Shown: piece after piece, positions 16,461-25,059 of the stretch
How the letters are laid out: each line of letters begins with the position of its first letter
How positions within the stretch are numbered: the stretch's first letter is position 1
NCBI RefSeq assembly: GCF_003385495.1
Contig: NZ_QNUH01000005.1
Span: forward strand, 124,001-188,000
Direction: 5' to 3'
From: Chryseobacterium elymi
Lineage (GTDB): Bacteria; Bacteroidota; Bacteroidia; Flavobacteriales; Weeksellaceae
Length of the DNA stretch: 64,000 nt
Translations under genes and position numbers: made by a program
Notes under the pieces: model-generated
What the model saw: the letters and a program-made list of their open reading frames with translations, nothing else
Databases searched by the model: none
What the model was told of the DNA's origin: nothing

Positions 16461-18995
16461 ATGATACACGACCAACGAGCAGAAAAATTCAGGCAGATCG
16501 TGGAGAATAAGTTCCAGATCTACAATTCATTGTTTATGAGCCTGCCTTATGATAAAATGACCAATATCGGAATGCTTCTTCCCTTCCTTTACGAGGAAAG
16601 CCGAAACGGATATGAAGATGGCAAAACCCCTGAGGAAATTGTCGAAGAATTCTTTAAAAACCATACCGATCTCCAGGCGGAGGAACAGAAAGTAGAACTG
16701 CTTTTTAAAATTATCCAGTACATCGAAAGACAGGTGGTCTTATTTGACAGTATAGAAGATGCTGCATTTCCAAACCTCCATTCTGAAAGTGACAGCGGAA
16801 CAGTAACCAATCTGTTTGAACGCTCATATCAGGACCATAAGCTTGAAAAAGTTCGTGAAAAACTGAAGGATTTTACAGTAAAAGTAGTTTTTACAGCGCA
16901 CCCGACCCAATTTTATCCAAGCTCGGTACAGAGGATCATTCAGGATTTACGGGGGGCTATTACCAGCGATTCCGTTACCCAGATCGATATGCTTCTGCAG
17001 CAGTTGGGAAAAACACCTTTCGTTAATAAAGAAAAACCAACTCCAATTGATGAAGCGCTTAGCATTATTTCCTATTTAAGATATGTCTATTACGATACGA
17101 TCGGAGAGCTGTTTACCAAAATCAAAAAGACTTTTGGAAACGGACATTTCCATCTTCATGAAGATATTATTCAGCTTGGTTTCTGGCCGGGTGGTGACAG
17201 GGACGGTAATCCGTTTGTAACCGCTGATGTTACCAAAAGAGTGGCAGAAGAGCTTCGTTCTGCAATTCTGAAATCCTATTACAGCCATTTGAAATTTATT
17301 AGGAGAAGATTAAGCTTCAGGGGTGTATCTGAAGTCTTGACGGCGCTAAGTGATGAGCTTTACGGTGCCATTTTCAACGGAAATGTGATCACAGCAGAGG
17401 ATATATTAAAAAAGGCAGATGAAGCAGAAAAAATACTGGTGAATGATCACAATTCCCTGTTTTTAGATCTTCTGGCGAATTTCAGGGACCGGGTGAAAAT
17501 TTTCGGTACTCACTTTGCAACACTGGATATCCGTCAGGATAGTAGGATCCATCAGAAGGTTATTGATGAGGTTTTTGCAAAAGTATACGGGACTATTGAA
17601 GCCAGCTCAGAAGAAAAATTCAATAAGCTTATCCAGCTTGATAACAAAGTTGATGCAGATCAGTTTGAAGATATTGTTAAAGATACCTTATTAACGGTTT
17701 CACAGGTTTCTGAGATCCAGGATCTGAACGGACAAAGGGGAATGAACCGCTATATTATCTCCAATTCCGATGCTGTAAAGGATGTAATGAATGTATATGC
17801 ATTTTTTAAGATCTGCGGATATCAGGATGAAGAGATTAAAATGGATATTGTTCCGCTTTTTGAAACCATGGAAGGCCTTGCCAATTCCGAAAATGTAATG
17901 AACGAGCTTTACCAGAATCCGGTTTATAAAAAGCATCTTGAAAGCAGAGGAAATCAGCAGACCATTATGCTTGGCTTTTCAGACGGAACAAAAGATGGCG
18001 GATATCTGAAAGCCAACTGGGAAATTTATAAGGCGAAAGAAGTTTTAACTAAACTTTCCGTTCAGAATGGAATTAAAATAGTGTTTTTCGACGGCAGAGG
18101 TGGTCCGCCGGCAAGAGGAGGAGGGAAGACCCATGATTTTTATGCATCACAGGGAAATACGATTGCCAACAATAAAATTGAACTGACCATTCAGGGACAG
18201 ACGATCACCAGTATTTTCGGAAATAAAGAACAGGCCAAATACAATTTTGAGCAGCTTCTTACTGCCGGAGTTGAAAATGATGTCTTTAAAAACTCCAAAA
18301 AAGATCTTACAGAAAAAGAAAGAAAACTGATCGCCGAGCTTGCCGATATCAGTTACAAAAAATATTCAGACCTTAAAGCTCACCCAATGTTTGTTCCTTA
18401 TCTCCAGGAGATGAGTACTTTGGAATATTACGGTAAAACAAATATAGGAAGCCGCCCGTCCAAAAGAGGAAATGGCACTGAACTGAAATTCGAAGACCTT
18501 AGAGCTATTCCATTCGTAGGTTCATGGTCTCAGCTGAAGCAGAATGTTCCCGGATTTTTCGGGTTCGGATTTGCTATGCAGCAGATGAAAGAGCAGGGAA
18601 GACTGGATGAAGTAAAAGAGCTGTATAAAGGTTCTGATTTCTTTAAAACCTTAGTTCTGAATTCGATGATGAGTATGAACAAATCTTATTTTCCGTTGAC
18701 GTATTACATTAAAAACAATCCGAAATTCGGAATATTCTGGAATGTGCTTTTTGATGAATATGTTCTTTCAAGAGATATTATGCTTGAGCTTACCGGTTTC
18801 AACATGCTGCAGGAAGAAGATCCGTTATCCAGAAAGTCAGTCAAGATTCGTGAAAAAATAGTCCTTCCGCTGTTGAGTATCCAGCAGTATGCACTGATGA
18901 AGATCCAGAAAGGAGAGGGAAATAAAGAAGCTTATGAGAAGCTTGTGACACGCTCTTTGTTTGGGAATATTAATGCGAGTAGGAATTCAGCGTAA
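16461..18995 (+). CDS. ppc: Phosphoenolpyruvate carboxylase, divergent
   Basis: PEPC carboxylates PEP to oxaloacetate to refill the TCA cycle. The 844-residue product has the family motifs in order: TAHPTQ at 145-150 (catalytic His147), GGDRDGNP at 244-251, SDGTKDGG with Lys511, and FDGRGG at 543-548 with Arg546. Two motif positions differ from the well-studied enzymes: Gln150 for Glu in TAHPTE, and Asp544 for His in FHGRGG. The C-terminus NASRNSA keeps the end motif only loosely. I chose ATG at 16461; an in-frame TTG 48 bases upstream adds residues with no family match. It is monocistronic, followed by a hairpin. Confidence 0.9.
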   Translation: MIHDQRAEKFRQIVENKFQIYNSLFMSLPYDKMTNIGMLLPFLYEESRNGYEDGKTPEEIVEEFFKNHTDLQAEEQKVELLFKIIQYIERQVVLFDSIEDAAFPNLHSESDSGTVTNLFERSYQDHKLEKVREKLKDFTVKVVFTAHPTQFYPSSVQRIIQDLRGAITSDSVTQIDMLLQQLGKTPFVNKEKPTPIDEALSIISYLRYVYYDTIGELFTKIKKTFGNGHFHLHEDIIQLGFWPGGDRDGNPFVTADVTKRVAEELRSAILKSYYSHLKFIRRRLSFRGVSEVLTALSDELYGAIFNGNVITAEDILKKADEAEKILVNDHNSLFLDLLANFRDRVKIFGTHFATLDIRQDSRIHQKVIDEVFAKVYGTIEASSEEKFNKLIQLDNKVDADQFEDIVKDTLLTVSQVSEIQDLNGQRGMNRYIISNSDAVKDVMNVYAFFKICGYQDEEIKMDIVPLFETMEGLANSENVMNELYQNPVYKKHLESRGNQQTIMLGFSDGTKDGGYLKANWEIYKAKEVLTKLSVQNGIKIVFFDGRGGPPARGGGKTHDFYASQGNTIANNKIELTIQGQTITSIFGNKEQAKYNFEQLLTAGVENDVFKNSKKDLTEKERKLIAELADISYKKYSDLKAHPMFVPYLQEMSTLEYYGKTNIGSRPSKRGNGTELKFEDLRAIPFVGSWSQLKQNVPGFFGFGFAMQQMKEQGRLDEVKELYKGSDFFKTLVLNSMMSMNKSYFPLTYYIKNNPKFGIFWNVLFDEYVLSRDIMLELTGFNMLQEEDPLSRKSVKIREKIVLPLLSIQQYALMKIQKGEGNKEAYEKLVTRSLFGNINASRNSA

Positions 18996-19003
18996 AATTA
19001 TTT

Positions 19004-19038
19004 AAAGAGACTGTTTCTCTCCGAGGCAGTCTCTTTAC
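19004..19038. terminator. Hairpin between ppc and the XRE-pentapeptide gene
   Basis: AAAGAGACTG and CAGTCTCTTT form a perfect 10-bp stem around a 13-base loop, followed by TACTTTTAT. The two genes converge on it. Confidence 0.6.
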
Positions 19039-19051
19039 TTTTATATCCATT

Positions 19052-19951
19052 TTATGAAGTTAACAAAATAATGCCGCTTACATCGGCTTTACCGTTTTTT
19101 AAGAATTCATAAGTTATACGATCAGCCTGACAATCAATAAATTTTATGTGTTTCAGACTTCTGCTTTTAAAGAAAGTATGAATAAGTTTTGAATTCTGAA
19201 ATGTAACCTTTGAAAATGTGCTGTTTTCAAAATAACAATCTTCTATTGTGCCTTCAAAAATCATATCAGAAATATCTGTAGCATTGAAAGAAGTACGGTT
19301 CAATACTACATTGGTTAGTATACTTTTCTGAAAAGAACTTGATTTAATGACTGTTCCGGTAAAATCGGCCCCGGAGAAATCGCAGCCTTTGATGTGACTT
19401 CCTGAAAACTCGGTTTCATTAAGAGAGCAATCCTTAAAAAGGGTGTTAACGATGTGGGAGTAATGAAAATAGCTATTGCTAATGTCAGACCTTGAAAAGT
19501 CACAGCTATCCACTTGGTTATTTTTTAGAATAAGTCCTGACAAGTCTGAGCCGATAAACTTACAACGTTGCATATTAGAGGAACTGAATTTTTCATGAAG
19601 GTTTTTCAATCCGGAAAAGTCGGCATCTATCCAATTTCCGAGTGACATATTCCATTTAGGCTTTTTGTCCGTTTTTTCGGGTGTAGATTCAGAAGTCTGC
19701 TTCTCCAAAACTTCATTGGATATCAACTTATTGGTTGTAGACTGAAAGTTTTCTGAAAAATAATTAAGATCAACATTTAAAATTTCCGCAAGACGATTGA
19801 AGGTGATAAGGTCCGGAATTGATTCTCCTCGTTCCCATTTTCCGATTGCCTGAGGGCTGATAAATAAAAGTTCTGCAAGTTGTGCCTGAGACATATTAGT
19901 CTCTTTTCGTGCTTTGACAATTTTATTGCCAATGATTTTAGTGTTTAACAT
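19052..19951 (-). CDS. XRE-family HTH protein fused to a pentapeptide-repeat domain
   Basis: The 299-residue protein has an N-terminal XRE/Cro helix-turn-helix (about 8-62; MSQAQLAELLFISPQAIGKW) and a polar linker. From about residue 105 to 275 it has pentapeptide-like repeats (CDFSRSDISNSYFHYSHI, then CDFSGADFTGTVI and similar), which fold as a right-handed beta-helix. XRE domains bind operators; pentapeptide repeats in proteins such as Qnr and MfpA mimic DNA or act as scaffolds. The combination suggests a regulator with a DNA-mimic or protein-binding sensor half, but that is inference. No phage or toxin gene lies next to it. Confidence 0.85.
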   Translation of the reverse strand: MLNTKIIGNKIVKARKETNMSQAQLAELLFISPQAIGKWERGESIPDLITFNRLAEILNVDLNYFSENFQSTTNKLISNEVLEKQTSESTPEKTDKKPKWNMSLGNWIDADFSGLKNLHEKFSSSNMQRCKFIGSDLSGLILKNNQVDSCDFSRSDISNSYFHYSHIVNTLFKDCSLNETEFSGSHIKGCDFSGADFTGTVIKSSSFQKSILTNVVLNRTSFNATDISDMIFEGTIEDCYFENSTFSKVTFQNSKLIHTFFKSRSLKHIKFIDCQADRITYEFLKNGKADVSGIILLTS

Positions 19952-19979
19952 AATGTAATTTTTTCTTTGTTTGATGAAG

Positions 19980-19987
19980 CAAAGATA
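19980..19987 (-). promoter_or_regulatory. -7 promoter element for the XRE-pentapeptide gene
   Basis: On the minus strand TATCTTTG matches TAnnTTTG, 28 bases before the ATG at 19951. Further upstream, GTTGT or its complement occurs four times at 20028-20082 and could be operator half-sites. Confidence 0.45.
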
Positions 19988-20164
19988 TTTATGTCAGTTC
20001 CAAAAACTGTGATGAAAACGGAATCTAATAGTTGTAATTACGCTATTTTTAGTTGTTTTATGACAACTTTTGGTTGTTTTTCAATTAAATTTCAAAAAAT
20101 GAGATTTTTATAACAAAAAATAGCTTCCTGAACTTTTTGCAGCGTAGAATTAAACTTAGAAAAA

Positions 20165-21769
20165 TTATTCTTTTATAAACTTTTCATAATAAAATTTATC
20201 CTTTGTCTGAATTTTCAGGTAATAGACTCCTTTTGCAAAATCTTCAACTTTTACAGATTTCTGATGGTTAACTTTTGTAATCAATCTTCCTAAATTATCA
20301 TAGATTTCCAACGAAATAACTTCATTTTCAGAAGCAACATTTAAAATATTTTTAGCAGGATTAGGGAAAATGGCCAACTTTTCTTTTTTCACCATTTCAG
20401 AAGTATTTAATACCTGATTATAAAGGTTTCCAAAATTAAGAATACCGTAACCCATCTGGTCTGTGTGAGCTGGATAGAGAGAAGCGGTCTGGCGTAATTT
20501 TGTTCTCATCAGCTCCCTGTTCATGGAAGGGAAAGCCTGGATGAAACATGCAACGCCGCCAGCTGCAATTGGCGTTGCAATAGAAGTTCCGTTTACCGAA
20601 ACTAGGGTGCTATTGTTAACTGTAGCAGATGCAGTTCCTCTTGCACTTCCATCAGGTTTTACCACGCCAAGCGCATTTGGGCCATATGATGAAAATCCTG
20701 AAGAGCTCCCTGTCGCATCTACTGATCCTATGCTGAATACCTTGGCATTGTCTGCAGGAGTCATGATGTAATGCCACGGCTGAAGTCCTGAATTTCCTGA
20801 TGCTGCAAGCACAAAAATTCCTTTATTGGCAGCTATTTCAGCAGCTCTTGCAATAAAAGAAGTGGTTCCATTCATGTCGGAGTAGCTGTAACTGTACCGG
20901 GAATCGTCAAAAACATTGTATCCAAGAGAAGACGTAATGATATCAACCCCTTTTCTGTCAGCCTCTTCTGCAGCTTCAATCCAATACAATTCCTCCTCCG
21001 GAATTTCACCAACAGCATTTTCACTGCGGTAAAGATAAAAATCGGCATCCGGTGCGGATCCCACGAAGGTGTTTTCTATATAACCTCCGATGGCTCCCAG
21101 CACAGCAGACCCGTGATTGCTGATAGCAGTGCTGTACACATTGTTTGTTTTGGTGACAAAATCGTAAACAGCTTTAATGTGATTGTTATTTCTTAATCTT
21201 TCAAAAGCAGATCCTGTATCTACATAAGGAAAACCTGCATCGATAACTGCAATGGAAATTCCTGTCCCTGTAAATCCGGCAAGGTGAAGAGGTCTTACAT
21301 TGATCTGGTCGATCTGTGCAGAACCCGAACCATAATCAAAAAAGGTCTGAGTCTTTTGAGCCTCAGAAGAATAATTCCATTTATCCTGCTGAGCTGTTTT
21401 GGGAACAGAACTATTGTTTCTTGCAAAGCGTTCTACTGACGATACATAGGGTTGAGCCTGTAAAACTGTTATCTGTGCCGGAGTTGCATTTACAGCCGCT
21501 CCGTTAAGCCATTTGGAATAATCTGTAACAGTAAAACCAAGGTTTTGAAGATTTTGGATATAGGACTGTTCAATCGGGGCATCCTGATCATTCAGCGGAA
21601 TACCCAGCGAAATACGTCTGGTAAGGGATTTTTGAGTAAGTTCTGAAAGCGGATTCGTATAAAAAGCAGCTTTATTCGGTTTACCCGTAAAATAAACAAA
21701 AACAAGCTCCGTCTGTGCATTTACGGTAGAGTAACCCACTAAAAGACAAAAGAGTAAAAGTTTTTTCAT
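20165..21769 (-). CDS. Subtilisin-like (S8) serine peptidase with T9SS sorting domain
   Basis: The 534-residue protein has a signal peptide (MKKLLLFCLLVGYSTVNAQ), an inhibitor-like propeptide region and an S8 catalytic domain. The triad lies in AVIDAGFP (Asp), NHGSAVLG (His) and NGTSIATP (Ser). The last 75 residues start at AIFPNPAKNILNV and end in YYLKIQTKDKFYYEKFIKE, a type A T9SS C-terminal signal. It should cross the inner membrane by Sec, the outer membrane by T9SS, and be secreted or attached to the cell surface. It is a single gene, probably acting on extracellular proteins. Confidence 0.93.
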   Translation of the reverse strand: MKKLLLFCLLVGYSTVNAQTELVFVYFTGKPNKAAFYTNPLSELTQKSLTRRISLGIPLNDQDAPIEQSYIQNLQNLGFTVTDYSKWLNGAAVNATPAQITVLQAQPYVSSVERFARNNSSVPKTAQQDKWNYSSEAQKTQTFFDYGSGSAQIDQINVRPLHLAGFTGTGISIAVIDAGFPYVDTGSAFERLRNNNHIKAVYDFVTKTNNVYSTAISNHGSAVLGAIGGYIENTFVGSAPDADFYLYRSENAVGEIPEEELYWIEAAEEADRKGVDIITSSLGYNVFDDSRYSYSYSDMNGTTSFIARAAEIAANKGIFVLAASGNSGLQPWHYIMTPADNAKVFSIGSVDATGSSSGFSSYGPNALGVVKPDGSARGTASATVNNSTLVSVNGTSIATPIAAGGVACFIQAFPSMNRELMRTKLRQTASLYPAHTDQMGYGILNFGNLYNQVLNTSEMVKKEKLAIFPNPAKNILNVASENEVISLEIYDNLGRLITKVNHQKSVKVEDFAKGVYYLKIQTKDKFYYEKFIKE

Positions 21770-21855
21770 AAAGTTATTTTCTATAAAGATAAAACAAAAT
21801 CAATAAAATTTTTGATAGGATTTTAAATTCCTTATTTTTACACAAATATTTATTT

Positions 21856-22980
21856 ATGAAAAAAATTCAGATGGTTGACTTGCAAAGTCAGTATTACAAA
21901 ATAAAGAATGATGTAGATAATGCAGTTTTAAATGTAATGGATTCTGCGGCTTTTATTAATGGCCCGGAAGTAAAGTCTTTCCAGAATGAATTGGAATCTT
22001 ATTTAGATGTAAAGCATGTGATCCCGTGTGCTAACGGAACGGATGCTTTACAGATTGCGCTGATGGCTTTGGATCTTAAAGAAGGAGATGAAGTAATCAC
22101 CGCAGATTTCACTTTTGCTGCTACAGTAGAAGTTATTCATCTGCTTAAACTGAAATCAGTGCTGGTAGATGTAGATTACGATACATTCACCATTTCTACA
22201 GAAGAAATTAAAAAAGCGATTACGCCAAGAACAAAAGCGATTATCCCGGTGCATATTTTCGGACAGTGTGCCAATATGGAGGAGATCTTAAAAATTGCAG
22301 AAGAGCATAATCTTTATGTCATTGAAGATAATGCACAGGCAATAGGAGCGCAATATACATTCTCTGACGGAACTGTGAAATATGCAGGAACCATGGCAAC
22401 TGTGGGAACTACTTCATTTTTCCCTTCTAAAAATTTAGGCTGTTATGGTGATGGTGGAGCTATTTTTACCAATAATGATGAACTGGCGCACCGTTTAAGA
22501 GGAGTTGTTAACCACGGGATGTACGAGAGATATTATCATGATGAGGTAGGAGTGAATTCAAGATTAGACAGTATTCAGGCTGCGGTTTTGAGAAAAAAAC
22601 TTCCTCACCTGGATTCTTACAACGAAGCTAGAAGAAAAGCTGCGGATTATTATGACGAAGCTTTTGCAGGACATGCAGATATCCTTACCCCTCAAAGATC
22701 TGAAAATTCTACCCATGTATTCCATCAATATACTTTAAAAATCCTGAATGGAAAACGTAATGAACTTCAAAAGTTCCTTACAGAAAAAGAAATTCCGGCA
22801 ATGATCTATTATCCAGTGGCATTGAGAAAACAGAAAGCATACTATCAGGAAAGTAATGATGCGGATTTTGTGAATACAGACAAGCTTTTGGATCAGGTAA
22901 TTTCTCTTCCAATGCATACAGAACTGGATGAAGAACAGCTGAAGTATATTACGGATGCTGTATTGGAATTTATGAAGTAA
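21856..22980 (+). CDS. DegT/DnrJ/EryC1/StrS-family aminotransferase
   Basis: The 374-residue protein is a PLP-dependent aminotransferase of the sugar-amine type, which transfers an amino group from glutamate to a keto-sugar nucleotide. IPCANGTDALQIAL near residue 56 is the cofactor-binding start, and TTSFFPSKNLGCYGDGGAI holds the PLP lysine. The family makes amino sugars for capsules, O-antigen or glycoprotein glycans. galE and a cytidylyltransferase lie downstream on the same strand, which supports a surface-polysaccharide role. An overlapping role in peptidoglycan is less likely. Confidence 0.9.
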   Translation: MKKIQMVDLQSQYYKIKNDVDNAVLNVMDSAAFINGPEVKSFQNELESYLDVKHVIPCANGTDALQIALMALDLKEGDEVITADFTFAATVEVIHLLKLKSVLVDVDYDTFTISTEEIKKAITPRTKAIIPVHIFGQCANMEEILKIAEEHNLYVIEDNAQAIGAQYTFSDGTVKYAGTMATVGTTSFFPSKNLGCYGDGGAIFTNNDELAHRLRGVVNHGMYERYYHDEVGVNSRLDSIQAAVLRKKLPHLDSYNEARRKAADYYDEAFAGHADILTPQRSENSTHVFHQYTLKILNGKRNELQKFLTEKEIPAMIYYPVALRKQKAYYQESNDADFVNTDKLLDQVISLPMHTELDEEQLKYITDAVLEFMK

Positions 22981-22984
22981 GACT

Positions 22985-23428
22985 ATGCTTCACGATGAAA
23001 GAATACTTAAAAATAAGTTTGCCTATTTTTTTACAATTATTTTTATTTTAGGTTGGATTATTTATTATGGAGTATTTGTAATTAATGTTTTACTAAAAGG
23101 CTATAGATTAGTAGAAAAGTATATTAAATTCAGAATTCCTATTTATTTTTTAAATTTTATAGTATTTACATTATTGATTGTGACATTTGTACATGTTTTC
23201 AAAGAATCAAAAAAAATGTTTATGTATTTAAACATGACATGTGTTTTGATAATAATTTTGGGATCACTGAGCTTTTATATCAACTATGATGAAATATGGG
23301 GAAAGTATATATATTCTTTTTTATTTGGTCTTACTTTGTTTTTAATAGGGCCAACATTATTTATAAATTACTTTAAACATACTCCAGCAAAAAACGAAAT
23401 TGAAAATATAGGAAAACACAACGATTAA
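22985..23428 (+). CDS. Small AT-rich membrane protein between sugar-nucleotide genes
   Basis: This 147-residue protein has four strongly hydrophobic segments (about 11-35, 48-68, 76-98 and 105-128) and a charged cytoplasmic tail. The codons are markedly richer in A and T than in the neighbours, with long runs of Ile, Phe and Leu. It begins four bases after the aminotransferase stop and ends 18 bases before galE, so it is very likely in the same transcript. No family is recognised. A role in envelope or glycan assembly is inferred from position only. Confidence 0.68.
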   Translation: MLHDERILKNKFAYFFTIIFILGWIIYYGVFVINVLLKGYRLVEKYIKFRIPIYFLNFIVFTLLIVTFVHVFKESKKMFMYLNMTCVLIIILGSLSFYINYDEIWGKYIYSFLFGLTLFLIGPTLFINYFKHTPAKNEIENIGKHND

Positions 23429-23446
23429 AAAATATTAAACAAAAAA

Positions 23447-24466
23447 ATGGCAATACTTGTTACAGGAGGATTAGGATATATAGGTTCCCACACCGTAGTA
23501 GAACTCATCAATAATGGTTATGAAGTTGTAATTGTGGATGATTTATCCAATTCGGAGAGGTTTATTTTAAAAAATATCGAAGAAATTACAGGTAAAAAGC
23601 CCGTTTTTTATCCTTTTGATTTAAAGAGAAGAGAACTTCTTACCCAGGTGTTCGATGCCCATAAAATTGAAGGGTGTATCAATTTTGCAGCATCCAAAGC
23701 AGTTGGAGAAAGTCAGGTAAAACCTGTGGATTATTATGAAAATAATTTATTTACGCTGATTAACATCCTTCAGGAATTTAAAGAAAGGGGGATCTCTAAT
23801 TTTATTTTCAGCTCTTCCTGTACGGTGTACGGACAGGCAGAGAAAATGCCTATTGACGAAAATACACCGTTGAAGCTTCCTGAAAGTGTTTATGGTAAAA
23901 CAAAGCAGATGGGAGAAGAAATTCTGATTGATTTTGCAAAAGCGTATAACAGAAAAATTTCTCTTTTAAGATACTTTAATCCGATAGGAGCTCATCCTTC
24001 AGGGAAATTAGGTGAACTTCCACTAGGAGTTCCTAATAACTTAATTCCCTATGTTACCCAAACAGCAGCAGGAATCCGCGAGAAACTGAATATCTGGGGT
24101 GACGATTATGATACGGAAGACGGGACAGCGATCCGCGACTATATTTATGTTGTAGATCTGGCTAAGGCCCACGTAAGTGCTCTTAAAAGATTACTCGAGA
24201 GCAGCGAAGAAACAGTGATTGATATATTCAACTTAGGGACAGGAAAGGGTTCATCTGTATTGGAAGTGGTGAAGGCTTTTGAAACAGCCAATGACGTAAA
24301 GGTTCCTTACCAGATCTGTCCGAGAAGAGAAGGTGATATTACCATTGCTTATGCTAATGCTGATAAAGCCGAAAAAGAGCTTCATTGGAAGTCTGAAACT
24401 CCATTGGAAGAAGCTTTGAGAACCGTTTGGAAATGGCAGCAGTACCTTGAATCCAAAGCTGTTTAA
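23447..24466 (+). CDS. galE: UDP-glucose 4-epimerase
   Basis: GalE interconverts UDP-glucose and UDP-galactose using bound NAD. The 339-residue protein is full length. It has the Rossmann motif GGLGYIGS at about 7-14, a catalytic Ser/Thr in SSSCTVYG near residue 125, and the YxxxK pair in SVYGKTK near residue 149. It belongs to the extended short-chain dehydrogenases. Together with the DegT aminotransferase upstream and the cytidylyltransferase downstream it supplies precursors for surface sugars. Confidence 0.95.
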   Translation: MAILVTGGLGYIGSHTVVELINNGYEVVIVDDLSNSERFILKNIEEITGKKPVFYPFDLKRRELLTQVFDAHKIEGCINFAASKAVGESQVKPVDYYENNLFTLINILQEFKERGISNFIFSSSCTVYGQAEKMPIDENTPLKLPESVYGKTKQMGEEILIDFAKAYNRKISLLRYFNPIGAHPSGKLGELPLGVPNNLIPYVTQTAAGIREKLNIWGDDYDTEDGTAIRDYIYVVDLAKAHVSALKRLLESSEETVIDIFNLGTGKGSSVLEVVKAFETANDVKVPYQICPRREGDITIAYANADKAEKELHWKSETPLEEALRTVWKWQQYLESKAV

Positions 24467-24566
24467 TAAATTTAAAAGATAAAACAAATTATAAAACCCT
24501 TCCCTCAATATTGGTCTTTTATCGGCTAAAAGAATAATTGTTGTAGCGGAATTTAATTGAACTATT

Positions 24567-25019
24567 ATGAAAACACAGAAAATAGGCATTACATTTTCCT
24601 CATTTGATCTGCTGCATGCAGGGCATATCAAAATGCTTGAAGAAGCTAAAACAGTATGTGATTACTTAATTGTAGGGCTTCAGATAGACCCTTCCCACGA
24701 CCGGCCCAATAAGAACAGGCCGAGCCAGACCATTGTAGAAAGATACATTCAGTTAAAGGCTGTAAATGCTGTTGACGAAATTATCCCGTATTACACAGAA
24801 GAAGATCTTGAAGATATTTTAAAGTCTTTTGTTATTGATGTAAGAATTATTGGTGATGATTATATGGACAGGGATTTTACCGGTAAAAAGTATTGTGAAG
24901 AGAAAGGAATTGAGATTTTTTATAATAAAAGAGATCACAGGTTTTCAACCAGCGACCTTAGAAGAAGAATTTATGAAGCTGAGAAGGAAAAGTCCAAACA
25001 CACTGAAACCGTAAAATAA
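24567..25019 (+). CDS. Cytidylyltransferase-like nucleotidyltransferase
   Basis: The 150-residue protein has the HxGH nucleotidyltransferase motif (FDLLHAGHIKML at 14-25) and the C-terminal STSDLRRRI, the equivalent of the STTxI/ISTTD motif. It resembles glycerol-3-phosphate cytidylyltransferase (TagD) and the RfaE nucleotidyltransferase domain. The activated compound could be a polyol phosphate or a phospho-sugar for cell-surface polymers. It lies 100 bases after galE, with a strong terminator after it. The exact substrate cannot be told. Confidence 0.85.
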   Translation: MKTQKIGITFSSFDLLHAGHIKMLEEAKTVCDYLIVGLQIDPSHDRPNKNRPSQTIVERYIQLKAVNAVDEIIPYYTEEDLEDILKSFVIDVRIIGDDYMDRDFTGKKYCEEKGIEIFYNKRDHRFSTSDLRRRIYEAEKEKSKHTETVK

Positions 25020-25053
25020 AAAAATCCCGGAAAATATTTTTTCCGGGATTTTT
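25018..25053. terminator. Bidirectional terminator
   Basis: AAATCCCGGAAAA and TTTTCCGGGATTT form a long stem flanked by A and T runs. It separates the cytidylyltransferase gene from the convergent TonB receptor gene. Confidence 0.8.
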
Positions 25054-25059
25054 TGTGTA

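Noticed and set aside
19052-19951. XRE protein as part of a prophage or toxin-antitoxin locus
   Set aside because: No phage gene or toxin partner is adjacent; neighbours are ppc and a T9SS peptidase.
24251-24631. 126-codon minus-strand frame between galE and the cytidylyltransferase
   Set aside because: It is antisense to both conserved genes and has no supporting motif.
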